From Opisthocomus hoazin (lineage: Eukaryota > Chordata > Aves > Opisthocomiformes > Opisthocomidae): a DNA stretch of 64,000 nucleotides. The translations under genes were made by a program, and so were the position numbers. Below the pieces are notes generated by a model that saw only the letters and a list, made by a program, of their open reading frames with translations, made no database searches and was not told the DNA's origin. Below, one piece after another: positions 49,001 to 62,664 of the stretch (within the stretch, counting starts at the first letter, position 1; each line of letters opens with the position of its first letter). The stretch spans positions 12,720,531 to 12,784,530 of the forward strand of contig NC_134422.1 of NCBI RefSeq assembly GCF_030867145.1, given 5' to 3'.

Positions 49001-51854
49001 GATCTTGTGTTACAAGCATACCCTGACCGTGGGGCCTTGCAGCTTTGCATAGGGTAAGCTTGACACACCTTTCTTCTCATGCTTTTATTGAAGTCATGTT
49101 TTACCTATTGAGGCTTCTTCCAGAAGGAAAAGATGGAGGCTCCCAGGGCTAAATGGAGGGAAAGAGAGATATGCTGAGGATGAAGGAGTGACAACTTAGT
49201 TCATTAAGATGGGGAGCTTTGAGGAGGTTTGGAAGAAATACTAGTAAGGGATGTGCTGTACCAGATGTGATCTTCCTCAACAGAAGTGAAATCTTCTGTT
49301 CTGGTTTAATGCACACTGTGAACCTGCATAACCTGGCGCAGCCACCAAAAGAAGTGTTTGCCGTGGCAGCGCAAGTATTTTTGTGGCATGTGGAGACACA
49401 AATCTGGGAACTGGCTGGATTTGAAATTGCCTGGGGAAGGGGGAGGAGGACAGTTATGGATGGTACAGGGGAAGGCAGGACACACAACATGCTTGTCAGT
49501 GCCTATATGGGTGAAATTGTTTATGGGTTCAGTATGAGTGAAACTGGCCAGAACACAGCTCTTGAGCTGGTTATTTCTGGTTTAATGCACCTAACAAATG
49601 GGCTCTGACCTGGACCACATCAGAATAAAAGAGGAGAAAGCAGTTAACACTTTGACTGTTAACAGACAGTCCGGATCATAGAGCTTGAGAGGGCCCAAGT
49701 CCTGATGCATGTCTTAAATTAAAATGAGTTGCTAGAGACCAAAGATTAATTTAATCAATATCATCTTTGTTAAACTGATGAGGAAATTAATGCACGTTTA
49801 TAGAGACCACACCACTAGTGATATGAGGAGCAACTAGTTAATGTTTAGCAAAGTTCTTCTGAAGATGAGGAGTGGTATACAAGTGCTGTTCTGACTGTAT
49901 CAAGATTACTCTTGAAAGAAAAATACTATTTTAAAGAGTGCTTTTGTCCTCTTAATCATTGCCCTTCCGGTGAGCTTAAAATATAGCCATATATTCATCC
50001 ATTGCACAGCTAATGACATGTAGAATTACAGAGGTGTATATCCCTACAGCCTGGAGAGCGATGTATGTCAGGTGAATGAAGCCAGGAGAAAGCCAAACTA
50101 AAAAACATGCAGAGCAAAGTGACTCAGATGGCAGAATGCCCCAAAGGAGACTTTCAACAAGGGTGATTCATTAGCAGTCAAATAGTTCTTTTCCTGCCCT
50201 GCTATATTTACGTTCTGAAATAAGTGCACATCTCATGGAAATGGCCTTCCTAATTGAAGTGTTCTTCTAAATAGGAGAAAGGAAGATTTTGTGCTTTATG
50301 TTTGATACGCTGTGAGGCTTGGACTACAAATAAAACTTTCTTCAGTGGGGTACTTGCATATAGTCTGTAAGTGTTGCTAAAATCTTGTACTGATAGCATC
50401 ACACTAGTTTGGGCTGTGTTTTGCTAAGGAGACACACAAATTCCAGGCCTGGATCAGTGCAGAAAGGAGGAACCTCGAAGTTGTGAGATAGTCCACATGC
50501 ATCCTGGCCTTTTCGGAGCGTGCTGAAGGAGCATTATACCTGCGAATCCTTTTGCATCCAGAAATCCCACTGATACCAAAGGAAACGTCCTACCAAGGGG
50601 ATACGCAGAGTTGTGTGAGCCGCGTGAACTACTGAGACCCACGCTCTAGTCCTGAGGAAGAGTGGCTGTCCAGCAGCAGCAAGTCTCTGATTTCTGCGTG
50701 GCACTCCCAGCAGGATGCCGTGTCATGCTTGCAAGGCTCACGCTGTCAATGTGCGAATACGATGAGGTTTCCTGCATTGGTGTTGTGCTGGCAACAGCCA
50801 CCAGCTCCTGATTCAGTTAAACCCAGGCATGATGTGGGCAGACTGGTAGCTGTGATTTACAGGGCTCTGTTGGAATAGAAATCCTGTTGTCTATCAACAC
50901 ATTGTCCAGGCAGCACAACAGGGCAAGGTAAGCGTTGGAAAAGCAAGGTCAAAGAGCTGACAATACCATATTGTATTGCATGACCCTGGACAAGTGGTTT
51001 ACATGCCTTGCTTCTGCTATTCTGAGTGAAACCAGAATAGTGCTTGCTTTTAGAAAAAGTGCTTTATGGTCTGTGGGTGGAAAGCATTCGTCTGAGTGTG
51101 AAGTATTTCTGTTGTAGAGAGAATTAATCTCAATTGCCATAGTTTCCCATTCCCAGACCTGTTTTTTGGGGGAGATCAGATGCACTGGTTCCTTTTGAAG
51201 ATGGAAATCTCTTTGTAGGTGTTCTGTATTTCATTCATCACAATCCATCTGGAAATGCATTTTGGAACGATCCATTTTGTTTGTGGCTTTGCATTCTCCA
51301 AATAGCAGAGTGTGGTTTGGGCTTTATAATGGGGATATATGGCCTCTTTGGCTTGGTTCCAGCACAGGTTGGGAAGGACGGAGACGAATTCTCACCAGGT
51401 CTCTAAGGTGCTAGCAAAACACTAGATATCTAGTAGCAGAAGCTGGACTGAGTGCTTAGATTACAAGCAGCCTGTGTGGTATAATTTGGTGGTCTCAGGC
51501 AGCCAAAAAAAAACCTGCAGAGTGCCTTTCTTATAGAGGATCTCAGCAGATAAAACTGATTCATAGTGGAGAATGAGATACTGATTTATGTTGCTCCTTA
51601 GAAGTGGTCTCTCCTGCTCAGTATTGGTACAGTGGATTGTCAGGTTTCATGGCATCGTTTTCTTGCTCTTGCTAGTCCGTGACCTTTCTCCAAATTCATA
51701 AGCTCTTGCCCAGTCTGCCCGTCTGTGTGGAAATGGTACGTGTACCTGCCAGGTGAGCCAGCACCTTCTCTTTCTAGGCAGCATGGTGCCTAAAAGAATT
51801 GCAAGAATTTAAGCCTGTTAAGCCACAAACTCTTAGAAGTTGTTGTGGGTGGGG

Positions 51855-51870
51855 TTTTTTTTTTTTTTTT
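51855..51870. repeat. Poly-T run (16 T)
   Basis: A simple homopolymer between tgggtgggg and cttcagtggg. No adjoining mobile element was recognised. Confidence 0.9.
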
Positions 51871-54800
51871 CTTCAGTGGGACAGGACCAGATATTGTAAT
51901 TAACCTCTCCCCCTACCTCCCAGTTAATTTTCCATTGAGCGTCTGCATTTTTAGATTCCGTCTGTCTGCGGTCCAGCCCCAAGACAGTTAAATTTAATAA
52001 ATAAATAATGATAAAAATAGTCTCTGAGGACTTGGCAGGCAGCAGGCCAGGGAATCTGGGCAAGTTGCCAGCAGCTCTTCCACTTGAAATCTAAAGTTAA
52101 CTCAGGCTATGGCATACACATCGGTCTGTTCAGATTATTTCTTTGAGAAGTGCCTTTCCCTTCCCCACCTCAGACAATCCCCAGTGCCTGCTGTCCTCTG
52201 GTATGGGCTCCAGGGCTGCAGGGTAAACGTGGGGACTCTCAGCCCAGCAGTGGAGGGGAGCACCCGGTCGGAGGCCAACAGCTGCAGTGTCAAAGCTCCC
52301 CTGAACACAGGTTGGTGTATCAACTCGGGCAAGACTTTTCTAAGTGCCAAAACCACAGAAAAGCTTCAGCTGGAGCAAGTCTGTTGGCCACAATATGCAA
52401 GGGTGCAGGAAACCAGCCCCTGTGAGTTCTGACCTTTGCAGTGCTAACTGCTCGGTCTGTTCAGTCTGCTCTGATTTTTTGGCCAATGCTACATGGGCTT
52501 GATTTTAATCCCCAGGGTGACTTTATTATTGCATGATATCCCACCCCAATCTCCAAGTTATATATCAGGGTAGGAGCTGTCACACACCTGCGTTTTTATT
52601 CCCGTTTCCTAGTATGCCGTATATTCACAGCATATGGTTCCAGGAGCTGAAAGAAATCTATCTGCATCCTAGGCAAGTGGTTACCACTATCAAGAATATC
52701 TGGGAAATTATGTATCCTAGAAAATGCATGCCCTCTGGTGAGAAACAGCCTGCCAGGTGGTTGGAAGTTTTGGAGTAAAAGAGTTGAGATTTCCCCTTTA
52801 AGGAGAAGCAAAGGGGCCTGGAAGAGCAAAGCTGTCTGGACTTACCTGCAAACAACGATCAGCATGGTTCCTGCAGCATCACGCCTACAACAGAGAGGTT
52901 GAAAGTACAAATGCAAACCTGTACCTTCTCACCCAACCCTGCCAGGAACACTCCCCAAACCAGCCCTGTTTCACTCAAGTTGGTTGATAGCTATTTTAAA
53001 TCCTTCAAAAGGTTCAGACTTGCTTTTTTGTAGGCATGTTCCTAAAAGAGTGCTCAGAGTAGGAACTGATGGCAAATGGGTTTAACTCTAGCTCCCACGG
53101 GCTTTAAAAATTCTTAGTGTGGGATAATCAAACATCCCCAGATAGGCACACACCTGCTGCACTGGCACAGGCACAGAAATTCCAGCAAAGGCCGGTTTGG
53201 GGTATGGTACCTTTGTTTTGCTGGCAAGGCTGGGCACAGTATGTTGTTTATTTTTTATCCTTAGCTTTATCATCTGCGTTAATAACGTGTGGCCTAGAGA
53301 ACTGGCAAGGTAGCAAAGATAAATGCACTTTTCCGAGTCCCTCTCGTGCAGGCCAGTCCCTGGGGATGTGTCTGTCAGTAGTCTCACCTGGTGTGTAACA
53401 TAAGCTGTTAGCAGTCGGGGTGCAGCTGGCCAGCAGGCTGATGAGGAGGAGACACCTGAAGTACTCTGTGCCCAGCACCAGGGAAGTCTCAGGTGATATG
53501 GGGTAATGAGGGAAAGGAGGTCCCTCTGAAGGTGCACGAGGTCTACTCCATTTCAGGCCATCTGGGGATGCACGTTGTTTCTGAAGGAGGCCGAGTGGTG
53601 AATCGGGGAGATACCGCAACACCAACCCACTTGTCCAGGGCTCGATATCTCTGAGGCAAATGCATCAACCTAAAGCAGCCTTAAATAATCAGCAGTATAA
53701 GATGTGTGGGGAGAAGCCGGTAAGCAAAGGGCCTTGGGGGTGCCTGTGCTGTCAGCTACCAAATTTGGGGAGGGAATTTACTCTGGCAGGAGCAAACTAG
53801 CACCACTGCTGCCAGGAGCAGATGCAGAGAGAAAATCAGTGGCCCTAGCTACATCTCTGGAGCCTCTCAGTACTTGGGAACTCTGTACCCCTTTGCAGAG
53901 TGACAAAAACCAAGTGTTAATTTTGAGCGGTTGTAAATGCTCTTCTAGAGGGAGCGCCCTTAGTTTCTGTTATAAAGCTGAAGTGGCAGGGCAGGGCGCT
54001 TTCTTCTCCCTGGGCACCAGATCCACATAGTACATCACTGAAAAAGTGAGACCTCCTTCAGGACTTCAGTGTAGTATTGACAGGGTGAGTAAATTGCAAG
54101 GGCTGCTTTCTAGCTGGAGCAAGTCCATGTAGCTCGGAGCTCCAAGTGTATCTCATCTCAGGGAGAGTCTTTGTTCTTCTTGGCCTGTATCATTGGACTG
54201 ATTTGACTGATTTGTCATGGCAATACATTAAGTTGTATAACTCTGGTCGTGACCTGTGACCCCACATAATGTGGAAGGTGATGTATTTCCTTTGGTACAG
54301 CAGCCATAGTCGAGGAAATATTTAAACACAAATTCTCAGAAGGCTATAGTACTTTTTGTAACGGGCTCTTACTCTGTGTGCTGCAGCAGCTCACCTTATA
54401 TTAACCTGGACATAGGGCAATCCTCCAAGAAGACAATTGGGTCATTTCAGTTAGTTAATAGTTAAGTACTCAGGTCCTGCTTAACCTAATAGTTCATTGA
54501 CTTCAGAGGGTCTGGGATAGTGCTGATAATATGTACTTACAGCTTTTATTCCCTGCATAGCTGGAACGAAATGCTTTGTATAGTTGTGGGAGGAAGGGCT
54601 GGGTGGATTTTTATATCCAAATATGAGATAGTTATAGAAGTAGGAATCATAGGAATAGTTTTTCTGATTCAGTGAAGTCTAACTAGTCTATAAGGGCTTT
54701 AAATAAAAATACCCGTATGCCAGGAAGGGATAGAGAGGAGCTCCTGCCAGGTCAGCATGCAGGGTGGTGATGGTGAGATCAGCAGGCTGTCAAGCAGAAG

Positions 54801-57231
54801 ACAAAGCAGGCAAACTAATTACATCTTGGCAAAAAAGTGTAATTAGGAAAGAAAGGCCGTTGCCTAGCTGGCTGAGCACCTCTCCCCCTGCCATGTATCC
54901 CAGCCCTCTTGGATGGCGATCCTTGGAGATTCCCGCAGAGCAGCCCTCACTTGAGTTATCTCTTTACCAGGAGACATTTGCAAGTAGACAAAAATGGAAC
55001 AGCTTGTTCTGACTTCAGCTCCCCATGCCTCAGGGAGGCACAGCCCACAGCTCACAGCAGTGATGAAGGGCTGGCTAATCGCTGGGATAACCCCATCGAA
55101 ACTAATGCCACGCTCTGGGGTCCCTTGCCATTTAAAGAACAGTGGTAGTCGGCTACTTGAGCTGCCATCTTCACCAAGCTGGGTCATCGCTGCAAAGAAA
55201 CAAACTTCATAGCTTTTAGCAAAAGCTTTTCAACTGCAACCACCAACAACTGTCTGCGTTTCCGCTGACAGATCCCATGTTGTTTTCCTGACAGAGCTGC
55301 CACCACTTTCTCTGATGTTTCAGTTAACTTTTTGCCTTATTTCTCTGCTGTTTTTACCACCCCTCCTTCCAAGAGACTGGTTTGTTCTTTTAGCATCCGT
55401 CTCTCTGCCAAGCTATTGCTGCATACAGGGAGAAGGGAATGACTTTGCTGTGTCCCATCACTATTTTTAATTGTTGTTGTTGCTTCCGGTAGCTCTGACT
55501 TCCTCTCGGTAACCAGATGTTTTTGGCTAGTGGTCATCTCCTTCTCTACTTTCATTGTCAGTTTTCCCTGGTTCTGTTTTTCCTGTCCCAATGTGTCTTT
55601 GTGGTACCTCTAGCCACCATCTTTTTGCGTTATTGGATTCGCCTCTCTTTACAATTAGAAGGTAGGTAGAGTCCACAGGAGGAGAAGAGATACTGGAGGT
55701 TTTATTTAAATGGTTGTTGTTTACAGACCTGGAAGGAGGAACTGTGGCTTACAGTGGGCAGGGATGTGGGCTGAGACCATGGCTCTTGTGCTGGCTGTCA
55801 CTAAGCCACTGATTTACATTGGGTGCATCATTGCGCAGGGATCCCTATCTGCAAAATGAGGAAAATTGTAAAATCTTTTTTCCTATTAGTACTGAGGCCT
55901 ACTACATTTGGGAAAAGAGTCCGTTTTATCTTATGGTACATTGGCAGTGGTGGTAATGGTCCTATTGAGCTTAGAAAAGTATGAACTTTGAAAAACATAA
56001 AACGTTGGCATCTTCTAAAAGGCAGCTAGACTGTTGCAGCAGCTGATGCTAGTTACCAGCACACCTATTCTTAAGTTAATGTACTAGTGAAAAAAATATC
56101 AGAGAGTCAATGAGAGTCTCTGAACACGTGCTTGAAAACTGCAATTAAAGCTGTTTACCTTTCATTAACTTGTTTAGCTTTTATAAGTCATGTGAAACAT
56201 GAAAGTGTGTGTCTGGAGAGCAATACTTATAGATATGGAGTAATGTTTTAATGTTTCAAAAATAAATTAGCTTTTTAAAAAAATTACGTTGAGGTAAACA
56301 AAAACTGTTCTTGTAATCTGTTGCTGCTTTCTCTGTGTGTCAAATTTGCTTTTGTTTTGCATTCGACTTGCTTTTACTCCAAAATTTTTGCATTTTGGCT
56401 CTCTGTTAAATATTTCCTTCTTCAGTTAATCTTCCCATTGTGAAAGAAGTTGAGATGTCCACGCTCTGAAGGAGTATGCTGCGCAATGTTTCCATCTCAT
56501 GCCAGTGCTCTTAATTGAATAGTTGAGGTAATGTTAGCTTTTCCGGAGAAATGAGATGAATTTCGGTAACCTAACCCTTACTGCATGGGAATTCCCTAAA
56601 AGATTTTTTTGAGAACGGTTGTCAGTATTCCGTGAAGTTGAAGTCTATGTACGTTCCTCTCAGTTGATTTGTTTCACAAAGAACAAGGAGGGAAATTGGA
56701 TGACACTGTTCTCTCTATGGGTATGACATTGACTGAGTTCGTTCCCCACTTTTCACTTTATTTTCCATGTTTCCACTTGATTTTCCAAAATTATTTTCCA
56801 TGTTTGTAATCAAAGAACAATATTATCTGATTAGAGACACTATTAATTTACTTTAAATGGTAAATTAATTGAAAAGTATTCTCAGTTCCTCTGATAAGAG
56901 ATGGAGTGGCAGGTTTCTCTAGAATTTCTGAATGTCATTTAAATTTAATTTCTTTACTGTTGGTGACTTATACCCAGTTACCATTCTGCTGTCAGGTGTT
57001 TGTGTATCACCACCAACCACACCATTGCATCTAAGGGTCAGGAGGCAACAGTCCTCCAAAGGCATAAGTGAGAACTAAATTTAGCTGGCAGCACTTCACC
57101 ACCATCAGCGGAGGGATAGGGAAGTACCTATGATTCCTTCTGGTTTACAGGATGACTTGTTCACTCTAAGCCTTGTAGGAGAAAGATAATAACAGGCTAA
57201 TTAGTAGAGACTGTACTATTCAGAGTCTCTT

Positions 57232-57245
57232 CCCCCCCCCCCCCC
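57232..57245. repeat. Poly-C run (14 C)
   Basis: A homopolymer of 14 C, followed by aacccc. Tracts like this are often length-variable and prone to sequencing error. Confidence 0.9.
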
Positions 57246-58100
57246 AACCCCTGTGGCGAAAAAGGAAATTTTGAATTATATTAATCAGCGTTGTTGTACG
57301 GCTTAGTGACCTTTGTTAAAGTGATAGAAACATACACCAGGAATTAAATAAATAAAGACTAAGTTTGATCAGCTTAAAAAAAACGAATGGGAGTCCCTGG
57401 TATGAGTATAGTTTTTGGTATATCAAATACAAGTGTCAGACACCAGAATAAATCTTTTCTATGTGTATAAAGTCTGATCTGAATATCTTTGTATAGGATA
57501 TAGGCAGATGCGAGGCTACTTATTAAAGTTACCTGAAACTGATAAACTTGCAGAAAGCCTTACAACAGACAGGGCATGTGCAGATACTGTACAACAGCTT
57601 TCGCTCTCAAGCCAGTGTGTGTCTTGCATGGGCTGAGGAAGTGAAAATCCATGGTGTTATTTTGGACTTAACACGGATGCGTTATGCAAATGTGATCCAG
57701 TTCGCTCTTGAAACCATTACGAATCTTTCCATTGCCTTTGTAGGAAATTGGGCTAGCCTGCAGAGCAGAACAGTTCCTGTTGACAGTTCCCAGCCTTTAC
57801 TATTTCAGAGGTTCATTAGTTTTCCCGAAGGAGTGGTACACTGGAATGGAGATGGAAATTTGGAACTCTGCTGAATGCCATAGGTGCAGTCTCCCAGTTT
57901 AGAGCTCCTGGTTTTGGCTCTATCTCTTAATGGTTGCACATGGATGTAAGTCTACCTTAGCTGTCCTTCTTGTAACAGTCTCTGCCAAAGTAGGTTGACC
58001 TTTGGGACCTTTACCTAAAACTGCCTATTTAATAAGGGCTTTTTAAGAAGAATGGAGCAAATTCTGTCACAAGCAAAGGACTATCTGTATGACTGAATTT

Positions 58101-58190
58101 CATAGAATCACATAATCTTAGAATGGTTTGGGCTGGAAGGGACCTTAAAGATCATCTAGTTCCAAGCACCCCACCGTGGGCAGGGACATT
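58101..58190 (-). mobile_element. LINE/CR1 3'-end fragment (minus orientation)
   Basis: It reads catagaatcacataatctt, then gaatggtttgggctggaagg, then gaccttaaagatcatctag, and ends near gggcagggacatt. This is the reverse complement of the common avian CR1 3' end. It differs in sequence from the 10.7/26.4-kb pair, so it belongs to another subfamily. Confidence 0.92.
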
Positions 58191-59274
58191 TACAGGCTTT
58201 GAATAGTGTCTAGAGCATTTTACTGCCTTCGTGGTCTAACTGACAAATGCTATCTTTGTGGATTGTGACATGTTAATTACTAAGGTGTTTAGGACCATGA
58301 ATAGGAATATTTTAAACCCAAAGTATGTCAAATAAATGAGGAAATTATAGAATAATAGAAGTAATCTTCATGGGAATCTCTCAATTAAATATCAGAATCT
58401 GTCCTAAAAGCAAGGTATTTTAATACAGTTGATCTTTCAGGAAAAGAAAAAGAATGATGCAAAGGTGAAAGCTGGTCTGATGCCTCAAGAATAAATTAGA
58501 TGAAAGCCTTTGATGCTTAGTTGTTTGCTCCCCAGAACAGAGTCAGAAGCCCAGATGTAAGCATCATGGGCTCCTTGTACAAGGAAACTTGCAGGATAAT
58601 GCAAGCAAGCAATAACATGTTAAGAAGCAGCTTACAGAGTTTTCTGTATTTAAATACGTAATTAAGGGGATGCATTGAGGCATTTCCTCCAGAGCACAGA
58701 AACCTTCCTGAACCAGGCACCTATATGTACTCTTTAAAGCATAGTCAGGGAGAAGGTGATGCTGTAAGTAGGCTTGCGTTTCCTGAATGTCTTTTCCATA
58801 GCTCACCAAGAGAAGGCTTCCTCAGAGTCAGAGCAACATCAGATTTCTCACAATACCGAAATCTCCTCTGCAGTGATTTTTGCAAGTCTTTCCAAATAGC
58901 TTCTTATTTGTGCAAATGTTTTGTACCAGGCACTTTTCCTCAAACTTTGGTGGTTGTTTAGATATCTCTAGTTACCAGGGAAACCAGCTACGTTGCTGTC
59001 AACCAAAGGTGTTCTAGATGAGCCCAGGATAACTCATGTACAAAACAATTCATATTTTCATTTTATCCTAATTCTATTCCCTAGGACAAACTCCCAAATG
59101 GATGTACAGAACTTCATGAACTCTTTGAGATAAATATTTTTAAACTTCCTCTGCTGGAGGAGGATGATTTGATAAATATTATAGTTGGCAAATTGCTATT
59201 CTTCTGACAGCAAGATTAGGTGTGAATTTTGTGCAAGAACCTTATTGCAGTCAGTTTGAGAAGTTTTATTCAAG

Positions 59275-60250
59275 AGGAGACCAGTGATGAGTGGTGTTCC
59301 TCGGGTCAGTATTGAGACCGGTGCTGTTCAACATCTTTGTCGGTGACACAGAGAGTGGGATTGAGTGCACCCTCAGCAAGTTTGCTGACGACACCAAACT
59401 GTGTGGTGTGGTTGACACGCTGGAGGGACAAGATGCCATCCAGAGGGACCTGGACAGGCTTCACAGGTGGGCCTGTGTGAACCACATGAAGTTCAACAAG
59501 GCCAAGTACAAGGTCCTGCTTATGGGTCAGGGCAGTCCCAAGCACAAATACAGACTGGGTGGAGCAGCTCTGAGGAGAAGGACCTTGGGGGTGCTGGTGG
59601 ATGAGAAGCTCAACGTGACGCAGCAATGTGCGCTCGCAGACCAGAAGGCCACTGTGTCCTGGGCTACATCAAGAGAAGTGTGGCCAGCAGGTCAAGGGAG
59701 GGGATTCTGCCCCTCTGCTCCACTCTGGTGACACCCCACCATGAGTCCTGCATTCAGCTCTGGAGCCCTCAGCACAGGAATGACATGGAGCTGTTGGAGC
59801 AGGTCCAGAGGAGACCACAAAAATGATCCGAGGGCTGGAGCACCTCTGCTGTGAGGAAAAGCTGACAGAGTTGGCAGGTGTTCAGCCTGGAGAAGAGAAT
59901 GCTGCGGGGAGAACTTATAGTGGCCTTCCAGTACCTGAAAGGGCCTACAAGAAAGCTGAAGAGGGACTTTTTACAAGGGCCTGTAGGGAGAGGACAAGGG
60001 GTAATGGCTTTAAACTGAAAGAGGGTAGATTTAGATTAAAGAAAGAATTTCTTTTCTCTGAGGGTGGTGAGGCACTGGCATAGGTTGCCCAGAGAAGCTG
60101 TGGATGTCCCCTTCCCTGAAAGTGTTTGGGACCAGGTTGGATGGGGCTTTGAGCAACCTGTTCTAGTGGAAGATGTCCCTGCCCATGTGAGGGGGGTTGG
60201 CACCAGGTGATCTGTAAGGTCCCTTCCAACCCAAACCATTCTATGATTAT
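59275..60250 (+). mobile_element. LINE/CR1, 5'-truncated copy with reverse-transcriptase C-terminus (copy 1)
   Basis: The translation shows the end of the CR1 reverse transcriptase: LRPVLFNIFVGD, then the catalytic FADDTKLCG, then LHRWACVNHMKFNKAKYKVLL. The C-terminal CR1 sequence follows in shifted frames. The DNA continues into the CR1 3' untranslated end (gtcccttccaacccaaacc) and stops at a single ATTCTATG unit near 60240. Frameshifts, and a deletion of about 13 bp near 59567 relative to copy 2, make it non-functional. The endonuclease and the front half of the reverse transcriptase are absent. Confidence 0.95.
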
Positions 60251-60939
60251 GTTCTTTTATAGATATGAAATGGGACATAGAATGTTTATATCCGTTTTAA
60301 ATTAAAGTGTTAAGAAAACTGTGGGAATCTACGGTCACAGTTAAAAGAAAAAGCAATCCACCTAAACAAATAATTTAAATGTTGCTTTTGGCTGTGAAGC
60401 ATGTTAGGCTTGGCTTATACCTGGGATTTCTAGCAGCTGAGTATTTCTTTTGAAGTATGATGATGGCTTATATCAACATGGCTCTTAGCTCATATTCAGT
60501 TTTGTGACAGTATGCAGTACCTTTTACAGAGAAGCTTGTGTTTTTGTGCATAAATAAAATGTTTTGATTGTACTCATAGCAATGTAGTTTTATCCATGCT
60601 GGGGAAGTTGCACTGCTTTTCGTGAGAGTGGTAGAGCTAAATACACCACATCAGGATGTTAACAAGGCTTTTGTTCCAGGCTATTGGATTTTCAGGGTTT
60701 TTGTTTCAGGAGCAACTATGTGGCCCTGTGTTACATTAAAACCTTTGGTGGCCCTCTCAAGATGAGAGAAGAGTTTGTTAAAACTGTCAGAAAATTGCTT
60801 GTCATGCCGTCAATTTGACAACGTGTTCACCAGGCACTGGAGTATTGGTGCTTCTCTCAGTGTTGGTAGGAGCCATTTTCTTAAAAGCTCCATTTACTCT
60901 CAGGAGAAGGCTTGCTACAACACTTAAAAGAAGTGGCTG

Positions 60940-61570
60940 AAACCCCCTTGTTACTGTACTGGTTATATTTGAGAGGTCATGGAGGTAGTGGAAGAATGGA
61001 AAGTATCAAATATAATGCCTGCCTTTTAAAAAAGGGGAGGCGGGGAGAAGTGTTGGGGAATTGTAGATCCATCAAGTTTCCCTTCAGTTCCTGGAAAAAT
61101 CTGAAAGAAGTCATAGCACAGTGTGCAAGCAGCTGGGACATAATGCAGAGATGAGTAACAGCCAAAGTGGCTTTACTGAGAACAAACGGCATCCAACCAG
61201 TCACGTTTCCTTCAGCAACCTCAGTAAGAGAAATGATAATAATAGTAATGATGATAATCATATCCTGCATCTTGTAGGTTGGCTTTTGACTCTTATGACA
61301 ACAATCTCAGAAGCAAGCAGCATCAGGAGTGTGTTTTCCCAGTATGGGGTCAAGGAGGAGAGATAAAAATGATTGTATATCCTAGTGCAGTTGTAAAGGA
61401 TTCGCTGTCAAATGAAAGAGTGCATTAAGTGAGGTTTTGTAGGTATGTTTTTTTCCTGGGTCTGCTTCTACTCAGTGTTTAGCAGAAGAGATGTACCTAT
61501 AAAATATGTAGATGACAAAACCCCAGGAAGAACTGTAAGCCCATCAGTACTACTGGTGATACAGCAAGAC
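60940..61570 (+). mobile_element. Degraded older CR1/L3-like reverse-transcriptase fragment
   Basis: Patches of translation follow the order of a CR1/L3-type reverse transcriptase: LLKKGRRGEVLGNCRSIKF near 61020-61075, then NSQSGFTENK at about 61156-61185. A decayed palm motif, gtagatgacaaaacc (VDDKT, compare FADDT), lies at about 61509-61523. The frame is broken repeatedly. No young CR1 3' end follows, so this is a separate and much older insertion than its neighbours. Confidence 0.7.
61225..61262. repeat. Imperfect ATR/ATN trinucleotide repeat
   Basis: A run of gat/aat/agt triplets (gataataatagtaatgatg) inside the degraded CR1 fragment. It probably expanded after insertion. Confidence 0.7.
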
Positions 61571-62664
61571 TCTCCTTGAACCTGAGCTGTCACAGGAATG
61601 AATGTTTCCTCTGGCTTCTATGTGTAAGGCTAGAAATGAAATCCTAACTGGCTGTAACCGCTGATGAATATCTTATTGATGTTGTCCCAGGAGATGAATA
61701 GAGATCTGAAGCTGAGGTTAGCCAGATCTGATTTTTGTCAGAAACTGAGGTGACCTGGAGGTTACAGAGCTCTTCGGTCACGCCGTTCCTTCCCCATGTC
61801 ACCCCACCAGGCTAGTGTCTGGCTGACACAGCAGACATCCCATCTCATAAGAGACGGCACATCAAACAAGCCACCCCAGTAGATGCAGAAATATAATTGT
61901 AATAAACACTTCAGACACAGATTTGGTCCTTAACTTTGGATTTATTTTTTTTTTTAAAGTTCCAAGTTGTTTGGTTTTTTTAACAGTTGTTTTCTTTTGG
62001 TGTACAGCTGGTCTGGACAACTTCCCTTAGTTAAAGCAATATCAGCATCATTGCATGGGCTGTTGGAAGCAATTACCATTTACAGTCAGTGACAGTCGCA
62101 CTTTCTGACAGTTTGATCCTTAAAGCCATAAATTCAGTAGGGACAAGAGAAACCAGTCAAATGCCATGTATTTCTTCACACCTTATATGACAAGCTAGAA
62201 ATATCTCTTTGACATGCTGACTTCGTATTTGTCAATTTTATTCAGCATTTGGGGAAATCTTGAACAACAAATATAGATGGGAAGATTAATTTTGTTCTAA
62301 TTGCTTCCACTCTAATTAGCATATTTGAAGCAAGATGCTGAAAGAAATGCAACACAACATGGATTTCTAGGGCATTCTTAAAGGATGCTCTTGGGATTTA
62401 GAGGACAGCTTACAGAGCTGGAGGTGATCTAAACTATAAAATGTTAATATAAATAGTTTTGTGCTTTTTCTGGCCTGACTTCCAAAGAAAACTAGGCTCA
62501 AACAATCTTTTTCTCTTCCCTCCTTCCTCAACATAACTTTCAAATCTGTTGATTATTTTCAACCAAGTATGACAATGATACAGTAGGAATTTCACATGAA
62601 GTCTTATGAACTTAGGCAAGTAGAGAACAAGACACCCCGTGCATTAGTGCCCATTCAGACAGAT

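Larger units (their letters stand above)
49001..58100. other. Intronic stretch with AT-rich blocks
   Basis: No gene was recognised. It contains an AT-rich block with a palindrome and a TCF/LEF-type site near 49744-49771, a 16-T run at 51855-51870, an AT-rich block at about 56.1-56.95 kb and a 14-C run at 57232-57245. Confidence 0.65.

Noticed and set aside
53088..53537. 149-codon minus-strand open frame
   Set aside because: No domain and conflicting frames on both strands; no transcription signal seen.
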